7,854 nucleotides of DNA from JBECKQ01 sp040235375 (GTDB taxonomy: Bacteria > Planctomycetota > Phycisphaerae > UBA1845): assembly GCA_040235375.1 (NCBI GenBank), contig JBECKQ010000103.1, forward strand, positions 1 to 7,854, written 5' to 3'. Position 1 is the first letter of the stretch. Each line of letters starts with the position of its first letter. The position numbers and the translations under genes are program-made. Below are positions 1-5,447 of the stretch, piece after piece. The notes below the pieces were generated by a model. That model did not search any database, was not told the origin of the DNA, and worked only from the letters and a program-made list of their open reading frames with translations.

Positions 1-521
1 AGGCCGGACGGCACATCGATTGCCACCACGGCCTGCACGTCGGCATCGTTGACCGCTCGGATCGCTTCGGCCAGGGGCTCGCGAACGGCGCCGGAAAAAC
101 CCGTTCCGAACAGCGCGTCGACGATGATGTCGTTCTTGCGAAGCGCCGCGCAGACGCGGCGAAACTCCTGCGCTTCGGTGACGATCGAGACGGGCAGGCC
201 GGTGGCCGCAACGATGTCGTGATTCGTTCTCGCGTCGTCCGACAGCTTCTCCCGGTCGCCGCACAGCAGGAAGCGGACTTTCCATCCGGCGTTGTGTAAG
301 TGCCGGCCGACGACGAAGCCGTCGCCACCGTTGTTGCCCGTACCGCAGAAGACGTTCACGGCACCCGACGGGCGGTCGTAGCGTCGCCGCATCCAATCGG
401 CGGCGTTCTTACCGGCGTTCTCCATCAGGACGATGGACGGCATCTTGAACTGCGTAACCGCCAGCCGGTCCACGCGACGAATCTGATCGCGAGTCAGGAC
501 GTTGCGCGTTGCATCGTTCAT
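1..521 (-). CDS. nnrE: NAD(P)H-hydrate epimerase, N-terminal part (runs off left edge)
   Basis: Epimerase that interconverts the R and S forms of hydrated NAD(P)H, so that the partner dehydratase (NnrD) can repair the damaged cofactor; a cytoplasmic YjeF N-terminal-type Rossmann-like domain. The 173 visible residues carry the family hallmarks in order: LTRDQIRRVD near residues 9-18, MENAG at 33-37, the nucleotide-binding loop GTGNNGGDGFVVGRHL at 60-75, VDALFGTGFSG at 134-144 and VAIDVPSG at 166-173. The window ends there, so the last part of the domain is missing and I cannot tell whether an NnrD kinase-like domain is fused behind it. I chose the ATG at 521 because TACAAT lies exactly 7 nt upstream; an in-frame ATG at 539 would add six residues (MDTIPT). 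Neither has a Shine-Dalgarno. It is divergent from surE, with about 100 nt between the starts. Identity is firm; the start is moderately sure. Confidence 0.93.
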   Translation of the reverse strand, partial: MNDATRNVLTRDQIRRVDRLAVTQFKMPSIVLMENAGKNAADWMRRRYDRPSGAVNVFCGTGNNGGDGFVVGRHLHNAGWKVRFLLCGDREKLSDDARTNHDIVAATGLPVSIVTEAQEFRRVCAALRKNDIIVDALFGTGFSGAVREPLAEAIRAVNDADVQAVVAIDVPSG

Positions 522-528
522 TGTTGGA

Positions 529-534
529 ATTGTA
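529..534 (-). promoter_or_regulatory. Predicted -10 element of nnrE (leaderless)
   Basis: Read on the minus strand, this is TACAAT, five of six matches to the sigma-70 -10 consensus, followed by 7 nt and then the nnrE ATG at 521. Transcription would begin at or next to the A of the ATG. The -35 region is poor (CTGTCC at 18-nt spacing, three of six matches), so the call rests on the -10 hexamer, its position and its match to the surE promoter across the same intergenic region. Confidence 0.45.
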
Positions 535-586
535 TCCATGTACCGCTTTATTGGACAGATGCGCGCCGCCGCTCGCAGCACCTGCG

Positions 587-615
587 TTGACCGGTGCCAG
601 AGCGACATTTACAAT
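587..615 (+). promoter_or_regulatory. Sigma-70-type promoter of surE, placing transcription start at the start codon
   Basis: TTGACC (587-592), a 17-nt spacer and TACAAT (610-615) match the sigma-70 consensus at five of six bases in each hexamer, with the ideal spacing. Seven nt follow before the GTG at 623, so the expected +1 coincides with the start codon. No Shine-Dalgarno is seen between promoter and start, consistent with a leaderless mRNA. Confidence 0.65.
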
Positions 616-622
616 CGCCTGC

Positions 623-1399
623 GTGCATATTCTCCTGACCAACGACGACGGTATCCTCGCACCCGGCCTGGCCGCATTGCGCAAACAACTGGTTTCCATC
701 GGCGAAGTGACCGTCGCCGCCCCGGACACAGTGCAGTCGGCGACGGGGCACGCGATCACGATTCGCGATCCGCTGCGCGTCCGCAAGGTTCACGCCCATG
801 GTGAATTCCACGGCTGGGCGGTCGCCGGTCGGCCCGCCGACTGCGTCAAGCTCGCCGTCTGTGAGCTGCTCCAGGACCGTCCCGATCTGGTTGTCTCCGG
901 GCTCAACGACGGGGCAAACGTCTCGATAAACGTGCTGTACTCCGGCACGGTTGCGGCCGCGGCCGAAGGGGCGATTCTCGGCATCCCCTCCGTGGCCGTT
1001 TCGCTCGAGTGGGGCGACGAAATGGACTTCGACCGGGCGGCGCGAATCGCGAGCCAGATCATCGGCTGCTACGCCGATGAACTCGAAGCCGGGGCGCCCC
1101 CCTGCCCCTTGCTCAACGTCAACATACCCGATCTCACGGAAGGCCGACCGGTCGGCATCAAGGTGGCGCCGCAGGCGGTCCTTCGCAGCGACGATCGCTA
1201 CGACCACAACGACGGTCCGGATGGTCTTCGCCAATACTGGCTGCGCGGTTGGTTCAGCGATTACGGCGAGCCCGATTTCGACCTGCGCTGCCTGCGCGAT
1301 GGGTATGTCGTTCTCACACCGCTTCATTTCGACATGACCGATCACGCCAGCATACCGGCGGTCTCCGCGTGCTCGTGGCCGGACGTGGCGAAGATCTGA
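623..1399 (+). CDS. surE: 5'/3'-nucleotidase SurE
   Basis: Metal-dependent cytoplasmic phosphatase that removes phosphate from nucleoside 5'- and 3'-monophosphates; linked to stationary-phase survival in other bacteria. The 258-residue product has the usual family length. It opens with MHILLTNDDGILAPGL. The four metal ligands known in this family are all present: D8 and D9 in TNDDG, S39 in the AAPDTVQSATGHA segment and N95 in VVSGLNDGAN. GRPADCVKLAV at 69-79 and YSGTVAAAAEG just after N95 are also typical. The reading frame stays open upstream to 509, but family alignment starts at the GTG at 623, which also sits 7 nt behind a good -10 box. The next gene is 98 nt downstream on the same strand. 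The gap contains a 9-bp direct repeat (GGCCAGTTC at 1443-1451 and 1475-1483), whose role is unknown. Confidence 0.95.
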   Translation: MHILLTNDDGILAPGLAALRKQLVSIGEVTVAAPDTVQSATGHAITIRDPLRVRKVHAHGEFHGWAVAGRPADCVKLAVCELLQDRPDLVVSGLNDGANVSINVLYSGTVAAAAEGAILGIPSVAVSLEWGDEMDFDRAARIASQIIGCYADELEAGAPPCPLLNVNIPDLTEGRPVGIKVAPQAVLRSDDRYDHNDGPDGLRQYWLRGWFSDYGEPDFDLRCLRDGYVVLTPLHFDMTDHASIPAVSACSWPDVAKI

Positions 1400-1497
1400 C
1401 TCGATCCCCGCTCACCTCCGCCGGCCCCCACGACGTGGCGCTGGCCAGTTCACGGGTCGAGAGTTATTCTTGCCGGCCAGTTCGTGGACCCGGCGAG

Positions 1498-2211
1498 ATG
1501 CGTCGCGCTCGAACCACTGGAGAGCACCGGATCGTGTGGGCCAAAGCGTTCATTTACCGTGTCTGCCAGTGCATCTGCGTCGGCATCGCCGCCTTGTTCT
1601 TCCGGCCCCGGGTGTGGGGAGCTCGGCGCGTGCCGCGCCGAGGACCGGTGATCCTGGCCAGTAACCATCAGAGCTACTTCGATCCGCCGCTCGTCGGGGC
1701 CTTCATCAGCCGGCAGGCACACTATCTCGGACGGGATTCGCTCTATCGAAATCGCCTCGGCGGAGCCATTCTGCGCTTCTTCAATGGCCTTGAAGTGAAA
1801 CGCGGTCGCGGCGACATTGCCGCCTTCAAGCAGTCGCTTCGTGTCCTGAAGGACGACGGTGCCCTCGTGCTTTTTCCGGAAGCGACGCGGACCGCTGACG
1901 GCCGTATCCGGCCCGTCCAGGCCGGCGTGGTCTCCCTCGCCCGAAAGTCCGGCGCGCTGATAGTGCCCGTCGCGCTGGAAGGGGCCTTCGACGCCTGGCC
2001 GAGAGGCTCGCGGTTTCCCCGCCCCACGCCGTTATGGCTGGAGTACGGCAAGCCGCTCCACCCAGCTCACTTCGACGGGCTTGAGCCGGAAGAGGTCTCG
2101 GCAGAGCTGACCGGGATCATGCGGAACCTGCACAATCGTCTTCGCCGGCGTGCCGGGCGCCGGCCGTTCGAGTATGCTGAGCCGGCAGGCTCGGAATCGC
2201 TGGACACCTGA
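1498..2211 (+). CDS. plsC: PlsC-type 1-acylglycerol-3-phosphate acyltransferase
   Basis: Membrane-associated acyltransferase that probably adds the second acyl chain to lysophosphatidic acid, making phosphatidic acid for phospholipids. The 237-residue product has a hydrophobic stretch near 17-35, then the catalytic HX4D motif in SNHQSYFDPP (H57, D62), the substrate-binding segment FFNGLEVKRGRGD near 94-106, FPEATRT at 126-132, and IVPVALEGAF further on. The usual third motif is FPEG; here the glycine is alanine (A129). The frame is open back to 1249, but that stretch overlaps surE and has no family similarity. Starts at ATG 1498 or GTG 1534 are both possible; GTG 1534 has GGAGAG 9 nt upstream, so the N-terminus may be 12 residues shorter. 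A weak promoter (TGGCCA at 1442, 17 nt, TATTCT at 1465) may precede it. It shares a transcript with the CDGSH gene 14 nt downstream. Acyl acceptor is not provable from sequence. Confidence 0.87.
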   Translation: MRRARTTGEHRIVWAKAFIYRVCQCICVGIAALFFRPRVWGARRVPRRGPVILASNHQSYFDPPLVGAFISRQAHYLGRDSLYRNRLGGAILRFFNGLEVKRGRGDIAAFKQSLRVLKDDGALVLFPEATRTADGRIRPVQAGVVSLARKSGALIVPVALEGAFDAWPRGSRFPRPTPLWLEYGKPLHPAHFDGLEPEEVSAELTGIMRNLHNRLRRRAGRRPFEYAEPAGSESLDT

Positions 2212-2225
2212 CGGGAGGACGGACC

Positions 2226-2465
2226 ATGGCTGACCCGATTCACGGAACGCGACCCATCAGTTGCGAGGAAACGCCCGGCAAGAAGTGCTATTGCCAGTGC
2301 GGGCACTCCGCCAAGCTGCCCTACTGCGACGGCTCACACTCGCGGCTGCAGACCGGTGCCTCGCCGCTGGCCTGCGAGATCACCGAGCCCCGGCGCGTGT
2401 CGATCTGCCAATGCCATAAGAGCGGCAGTCTTCCGTTCTGCGACGGCACCCACCATTCTCTGTAA
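2226..2465 (+). CDS. Small dual-CDGSH iron-sulfur protein
   Basis: A 79-residue soluble protein with two complete CDGSH motifs (C-x-C-x2-S-x3-P-x-C-D-G-[S/T]-H). In the first, C23, C25, C34 and H38 are the expected ligands; in the second, C61, C63, C72 and H76. Each motif should bind one [2Fe-2S] cluster with three Cys and one His, as in mitoNEET-family proteins. The dual arrangement within a single chain resembles the CISD3/MiNT type, which needs no dimer to hold two clusters. Such proteins are proposed to transfer electrons or clusters, but no partner is evident here. The start is secure: GGGAGG at 2213-2218 lies 7 nt before the ATG. It begins 14 nt after plsC, so cotranscription is likely. 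An extra pair, C13 and C21, precedes the first motif and has no assigned role. Confidence 0.9.
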   Translation: MADPIHGTRPISCEETPGKKCYCQCGHSAKLPYCDGSHSRLQTGASPLACEITEPRRVSICQCHKSGSLPFCDGTHHSL

Positions 2466-2530
2466 TACGAGGGGCCGTACGGCACGCAGGACGGCCGGCG
2501 GCGATTCAGCAGTACGTGACGTTTCGGCTC

Positions 2531-4207
2531 ATGGATGGCGGCACGCTCATCACAATTCTTGATGCTGTCTGGTGGCTGCTTTTCTTCACGGCCTTGGGCC
2601 TCTGCCTGGGGAGCTTTCTGAACGCGGTCATTTACCGCGTACCCCGCGGCATCTCCCTTCGCGATCCCCTCTGGTCCTTCTGTCCGGGGTGCAAGTCGCC
2701 GCTCCACTGGTACGACAACCTGCCGGTGATCAGCTACCTGAGGCTGCGCGGCCGCTGTCGTGTGTGCGGCATGCCGATCGCCGAGCGGTATCCGGTCGTC
2801 GAGATGACGATGGCCGTCGTCTTGCTGCTGCTGTTGGACGCGTTTTTTATCGCCCATCAGCATCCGGCTGTTGCGCCGGGCTACAAGGGAATTACCTGGC
2901 AGCTTCAGGACAACTGGCCGATCTTCCTCGCCCACATTGTGCTCTTTGCCGGGCTGCTCGCCATGTCCGCCATCGACATCGAGGTCTACTGGGTCGACGT
3001 GCGCTTCACGACCGTGGCCACGCTGACCGGCTTTGTAATGCACGCCCTGTGGCAGCCGGCCTACGGCGCGAAGTGGCCCGGATCGTCGGACCGACTGGGA
3101 GCCGTTTCGATCGCGGTGACGGCGGCTTTTCTGGTGACCTTGCTGATCCTCCGGTTACTGTGGCCTCGGCAGGATGAACCGGAGGCCACGACCGAGCCAT
3201 CGCCCGATCTGGCGCGCGAAGAACCCACACAGGCATTAGGCCAGTCCGTCGGTTCGGAGCTCCTGGTACCGGATGGCATTGCTGCGGTGACCGAGGGCAC
3301 GCCGCCCCTCGAGATCGAACCGGACGAAGGTGGTGGGAGCATGCCGGAACTTCAGCAAGAGACAACGGGAGGAGAGATTCCGCAAACCGGCGCGAGCGAG
3401 CCGGCGACCGTTGAGGTCGCGGAACCCCCAATGACACGGGAAGCCGCTCGCTGGCCGGGCCATCTGCTAATCGCCGTCACTGCGGCCGTGCTCCTGACGA
3501 TTCTGATCACGTCCGCGATACGGGCCATCGACGAGACGGTCCCCGTACCTTACTGGGTGAGCTGGGCGCCAGGGATCCTCCTGTTGCTCGGCTTGATCAT
3601 CGGCGTTGGCGGCCACGCCCGCGAGTCCGACAAGCAGATCGTCCAATCGATCGAGCAGGAACGTGTTACCGCCCGAAGGGTGGCGGTGCTGGAATTGCTC
3701 TGCCTGGCCCCCGCGATCGCGGCCGGCGTGCTGGTGCTCGCTTATCTGCAATCTCGGCCTGGAGCAGCCTCTCATTCGGCCGACTGGCTTTCCTGGGGGA
3801 GCTATGGCCAGTGGCATCCGATCGCCGGGCTCGGGCGAGCCGCGAGCGGCTTCGTGATTGGCGGGGGAATCGGGTGGGGCATCCGGATCATCGCCACGCT
3901 GATCATGGGCAAAGAGGCATTTGGGACCGGTGATATCCACATGATGGCGGCGGCGGGGTGCGTGGCCGGCTGGCCGGTTGTGCTGATCGGTTTTCTGCTA
4001 TGCAGCGTCCTGGCGCTGGTCGGCTGGGTGCTCACGCTTCCGTTCAAGCAGCCGCGGGCGATCCCGCTGGGCCCCTGGCTGTCCATCGCGTTCTTGATCG
4101 TGGTCATCGGATATGCTTCAATCCTGCACTCGCAGACGGTGCAGAACGTCGTTCACCTGTTCGGTGCGGCGGCTGTGAGTTCCGAGAATCTCACATCTGT
4201 TCCATAG
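2531..4207 (+). CDS. pilD: Type IV prepilin peptidase (A24 family) with a large internal insertion
   Basis: Integral-membrane aspartic peptidase that cleaves the leader of prepilins or pseudopilins, often also N-methylating the new N-terminus. The 558-residue product opens with a membrane helix and GSFLNAVIYRVPRG, then the zinc-type tetracysteine domain of the methylase half (C51-x2-C54 and C76-x2-C79) ending in ERYPVVE. The first catalytic Asp region is AMSAIDIEVYWVD (D149, D156). The second is FGTGDIHMMAAAG (D468), near the C-terminus. Family members usually have about 60 residues between the two; here there are about 310. The extra part holds membrane helices, an acidic Pro/Glu/Thr-rich linker at about 211-307, two more helices and a charged loop. 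The usual Lys after GxGDx is His (H470). Total length is about twice PilD. A GTG at 2516 would add five residues; neither start has a clear ribosome site. No pilin gene is visible. Family is sure; activity is likely but unproven. Confidence 0.88.
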   Translation: MDGGTLITILDAVWWLLFFTALGLCLGSFLNAVIYRVPRGISLRDPLWSFCPGCKSPLHWYDNLPVISYLRLRGRCRVCGMPIAERYPVVEMTMAVVLLLLLDAFFIAHQHPAVAPGYKGITWQLQDNWPIFLAHIVLFAGLLAMSAIDIEVYWVDVRFTTVATLTGFVMHALWQPAYGAKWPGSSDRLGAVSIAVTAAFLVTLLILRLLWPRQDEPEATTEPSPDLAREEPTQALGQSVGSELLVPDGIAAVTEGTPPLEIEPDEGGGSMPELQQETTGGEIPQTGASEPATVEVAEPPMTREAARWPGHLLIAVTAAVLLTILITSAIRAIDETVPVPYWVSWAPGILLLLGLIIGVGGHARESDKQIVQSIEQERVTARRVAVLELLCLAPAIAAGVLVLAYLQSRPGAASHSADWLSWGSYGQWHPIAGLGRAASGFVIGGGIGWGIRIIATLIMGKEAFGTGDIHMMAAAGCVAGWPVVLIGFLLCSVLALVGWVLTLPFKQPRAIPLGPWLSIAFLIVVIGYASILHSQTVQNVVHLFGAAAVSSENLTSVP

Positions 4208-4218
4208 TGGGAAGATAG

Positions 4219-4584
4219 ATGAACATTGCAATCCAGCGAATCAAGGTCTATTCTAAGCTCATCCTGATGGTGGCGCTTGCTGTCGTCTTTGCCGTCATCA
4301 TTGTGATGAACCGGAACAACACGGTCACGATCTGGTTCTTCCGCCAGTATGCGGGAATCAACGTGCTGTGGCTGATTCTCGTCACGGCGCTGCTGACGCT
4401 GATCGGGTGGTGGGTGCTGCGAGCGACGATCAACGTCGTTGGCGACGTGAGACAATTGAAGAAAGAGGAAGACCAGAGAAACCAGGCTAAACAGCAAAAG
4501 GAGCTTGCCGAGAAAGTTTCGCGACACGAGGAAACGCTGCAAAAGCGGCAGCAGCACACGTCACACGACGACGAGCCGGTCTGA
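4219..4584 (+). CDS. Two-helix membrane protein with C-terminal coiled coil, LapA-domain-like (DUF1049)
   Basis: A 121-residue protein with two predicted membrane helices (about 14-30 and 47-67) joined by a short loop containing NRNNTVTIWFF, then a highly charged, probably coiled-coil tail (about 76-112, rich in Lys, Glu, Gln and Arg). The layout of short N-terminus, helix, N-N-x-V-T-hydrophobic loop, helix and charged tail matches LapA-domain (DUF1049) proteins, which in E. coli act with LapB in controlling lipopolysaccharide assembly. Similarity is at the level of architecture and the loop motif, so family membership is probable and an LPS role is only inferred. The gene starts 11 nt after the prepilin peptidase stop, with a weak GGGAAG before the ATG, so it is probably translated from the same transcript. 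The tail region is richer in A than neighbouring genes, as expected for Lys/Gln/Glu content. Confidence 0.7.
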   Translation: MNIAIQRIKVYSKLILMVALAVVFAVIIVMNRNNTVTIWFFRQYAGINVLWLILVTALLTLIGWWVLRATINVVGDVRQLKKEEDQRNQAKQQKELAEKVSRHEETLQKRQQHTSHDDEPV

Positions 4585-4636
4585 GCCCACCGCCCTGCTG
4601 GTCGCCCCTCGATCGCGATGCACGCAAAACGATAGC

Positions 4637-4658
4637 CCGGCCGACGCTCATCGGCCGG
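4637..4658 (+). other. Perfect 8-bp-stem hairpin between the LapA-like and lipoprotein genes
   Basis: CCGGCCGA (4637-4644), a 6-nt loop and TCGGCCGG (4651-4658) form a perfect inverted repeat. It lies 52 nt after the LapA-like stop and 57 nt before the lipoprotein ATG. No T-run follows on either strand, so it is not a textbook intrinsic terminator. It could be a processing or mRNA-stabilising stem, a U-tract-less terminator, or a dyad protein-binding site. The rest of the 131-nt gap shows only the ribosome site. Confidence 0.5.
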
Positions 4659-4702
4659 AACGGAGTCCGACACGGGTAAGTCAATCGAACCGTGACTACA
4701 TT

Positions 4703-4707
4703 GGAGG
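4703..4707 (+). promoter_or_regulatory. Shine-Dalgarno that fixes the lipoprotein start
   Basis: GGAGG 8 nt upstream of the ATG at 4716. It decides against the in-frame GTG at 4692, which would place these bases inside the coding region and push the signal peptide away from the N-terminus. Confidence 0.8.
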
Positions 4708-4715
4708 TAGTAACG

Positions 4716-5384
4716 ATGAACCGCGCCAGCAAGTTCGTGATCGTCACGTCCGCATTGTGCCTGATGTCTGTCATCGCCGGCTGCAACGATGGCAAACAAA
4801 AGGTGGCCATGCTCGAAGAGAGCAATCAGCAACTGATGGATGACCTCAACAACGCCCGCGCCGAACTCGACGCCCTGCGCCAGGCCAATGATGAATGCCA
4901 GAGGAGCCTCACCGCGGCGACCGGCGAAGCCAACCAGCTCCGCGGTCAGCTCGCGTCGAAGCAAGAGCAGGTGCCGGCCGGCTGGACCGCTGTGCCCGGC
5001 GGCGCCATGATCGCCATCGAGGGTTCTGTTCTCTTCGATTCCGGCAAGGCCAGGCTGCGCTCCGGCGCATCGAGCACGCTTGGAAACGTGGCCAAGGCCC
5101 TGAGCGGCCAGTATGCCGACAAGGACATCCTCGTCTTCGGCCACACCGACGACCAGCCGATCCAGAAGAGCGGATGGAAGGACAACTACGAACTGAGCGC
5201 CGAACGGGCGCTCTCCGTCGTCCGCTGGCTCAGCGATCACGGCGTGTCACCGAGTCACCTTGTCGCGTGTGGTTGCGGCGAGCACCGGCCGCGCGTGCCG
5301 AATACGTCCTCGTCCAACCGCCAGAAGAACCGCCGCGTCGAAATCTTCGCCCTCGACGCCGAGGTCAAAACAGCGAGCCGCTGA
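4716..5384 (+). CDS. OmpA/MotB-type peptidoglycan-binding lipoprotein
   Basis: A 222-residue exported lipoprotein that probably ties a membrane to the cell wall. The signal peptide (residues 1-22: MNRASK, hydrophobic core, VIAG) ends in a lipobox with lipidated C23. Residues about 27-85 look like a coiled coil with repeated Leu/Glu/Asn/Gln. The C-terminal OmpA-like domain runs from about 98 to 214: SVLFDSGKARLR at 104-115, GHTDDQPI at 142-149, NYELSAERALSVVRWL at 157-172, CGEHRP at 187-192 and NRQKNRRVEIF at 201-211. In OmpA the conserved Asp and Arg of these last segments bind the diaminopimelate of peptidoglycan; here the NYELSAERA segment has Glu/Asn where OmpA has Asp, as in many MotB-type members. 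The domain is closest in style to MotB, but a lipid anchor replaces the MotB transmembrane helix and there are no flagellar genes nearby. A strong ribosome site fixes the start. The downstream hairpin probably ends its transcript. Confidence 0.88.
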   Translation: MNRASKFVIVTSALCLMSVIAGCNDGKQKVAMLEESNQQLMDDLNNARAELDALRQANDECQRSLTAATGEANQLRGQLASKQEQVPAGWTAVPGGAMIAIEGSVLFDSGKARLRSGASSTLGNVAKALSGQYADKDILVFGHTDDQPIQKSGWKDNYELSAERALSVVRWLSDHGVSPSHLVACGCGEHRPRVPNTSSSNRQKNRRVEIFALDAEVKTASR

Positions 5385-5386
5385 CT

Positions 5387-5412
5387 TGGGTGGCACGGCT
5401 GGGTGGCACGGT
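5387..5412 (+). repeat. Tandem 13-nt repeat after the lipoprotein gene
   Basis: Two copies of TGGGTGGCACGG plus one variable base (C in the first, T in the second), back to back, starting 2 nt after the lipoprotein stop codon. The second copy runs into the hairpin at 5407-5431. The combination has the look of a dispersed intergenic repeat, but its copy number cannot be judged from one window. Confidence 0.75.
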
Positions 5413-5431
5413 CTGGCGAAGCCAGGCCGTG
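5407..5431. terminator. Strong hairpin between convergent genes, probable bidirectional terminator
   Basis: CACGGTCTGGC (5407-5417), a GAA loop and GCCAGGCCGTG (5421-5431) form an 11-bp stem with one G-U pair. It lies between the plus-strand lipoprotein gene (ends 5384) and the minus-strand nnrS gene (ends 5448), where terminators for both are expected. On the plus strand it is followed by GTTTCC, a short T-run only, so a factor-independent mechanism is plausible but not certain; on the minus strand no T-run follows. Confidence 0.6.
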
Positions 5432-5447
5432 GTTTCCGACAACGAAA

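Noticed and set aside
509..622. N-terminal extension of surE from an upstream ATG
   Set aside because: The 38 extra residues have no family similarity, would include the surE promoter and overlap the nnrE start region; SurE begins at the LLTNDDG strand.
548..1345. 265-residue open frame antisense to surE
   Set aside because: It lies wholly opposite a clear SurE and its translation shows no family motif; open antisense frames are expected at this GC content.
1442..1470. Possible promoter TGGCCA-17-TATTCT before the acyltransferase
   Set aside because: Only four of six matches in each hexamer, so I mention it with the gene but do not list it as a feature.
1249..1497. N-terminal extension of the acyltransferase overlapping surE
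   Set aside because: The first half reads the surE coding region out of frame and is Arg-rich with no domain; the acyltransferase similarity starts after 1498.
2473..2496. GGCCGT ... ACGGCC inverted repeat in the gap between the CDGSH and prepilin peptidase genes
   Set aside because: Arms of 6 bp with a 12-nt spacer are easily found by chance in GC-rich DNA and no T-run follows; not enough to call a terminator.
2321..3043. 240-residue minus-strand frame across the CDGSH and prepilin peptidase genes
   Set aside because: It is opposite two well-supported genes and its composition (Gln, His, Arg, Asp-rich) is typical of an antisense reading.
4248..5240. 330-residue minus-strand frame
   Set aside because: It spans the antisense of two real genes and the gap between them and shows no recognisable motif.
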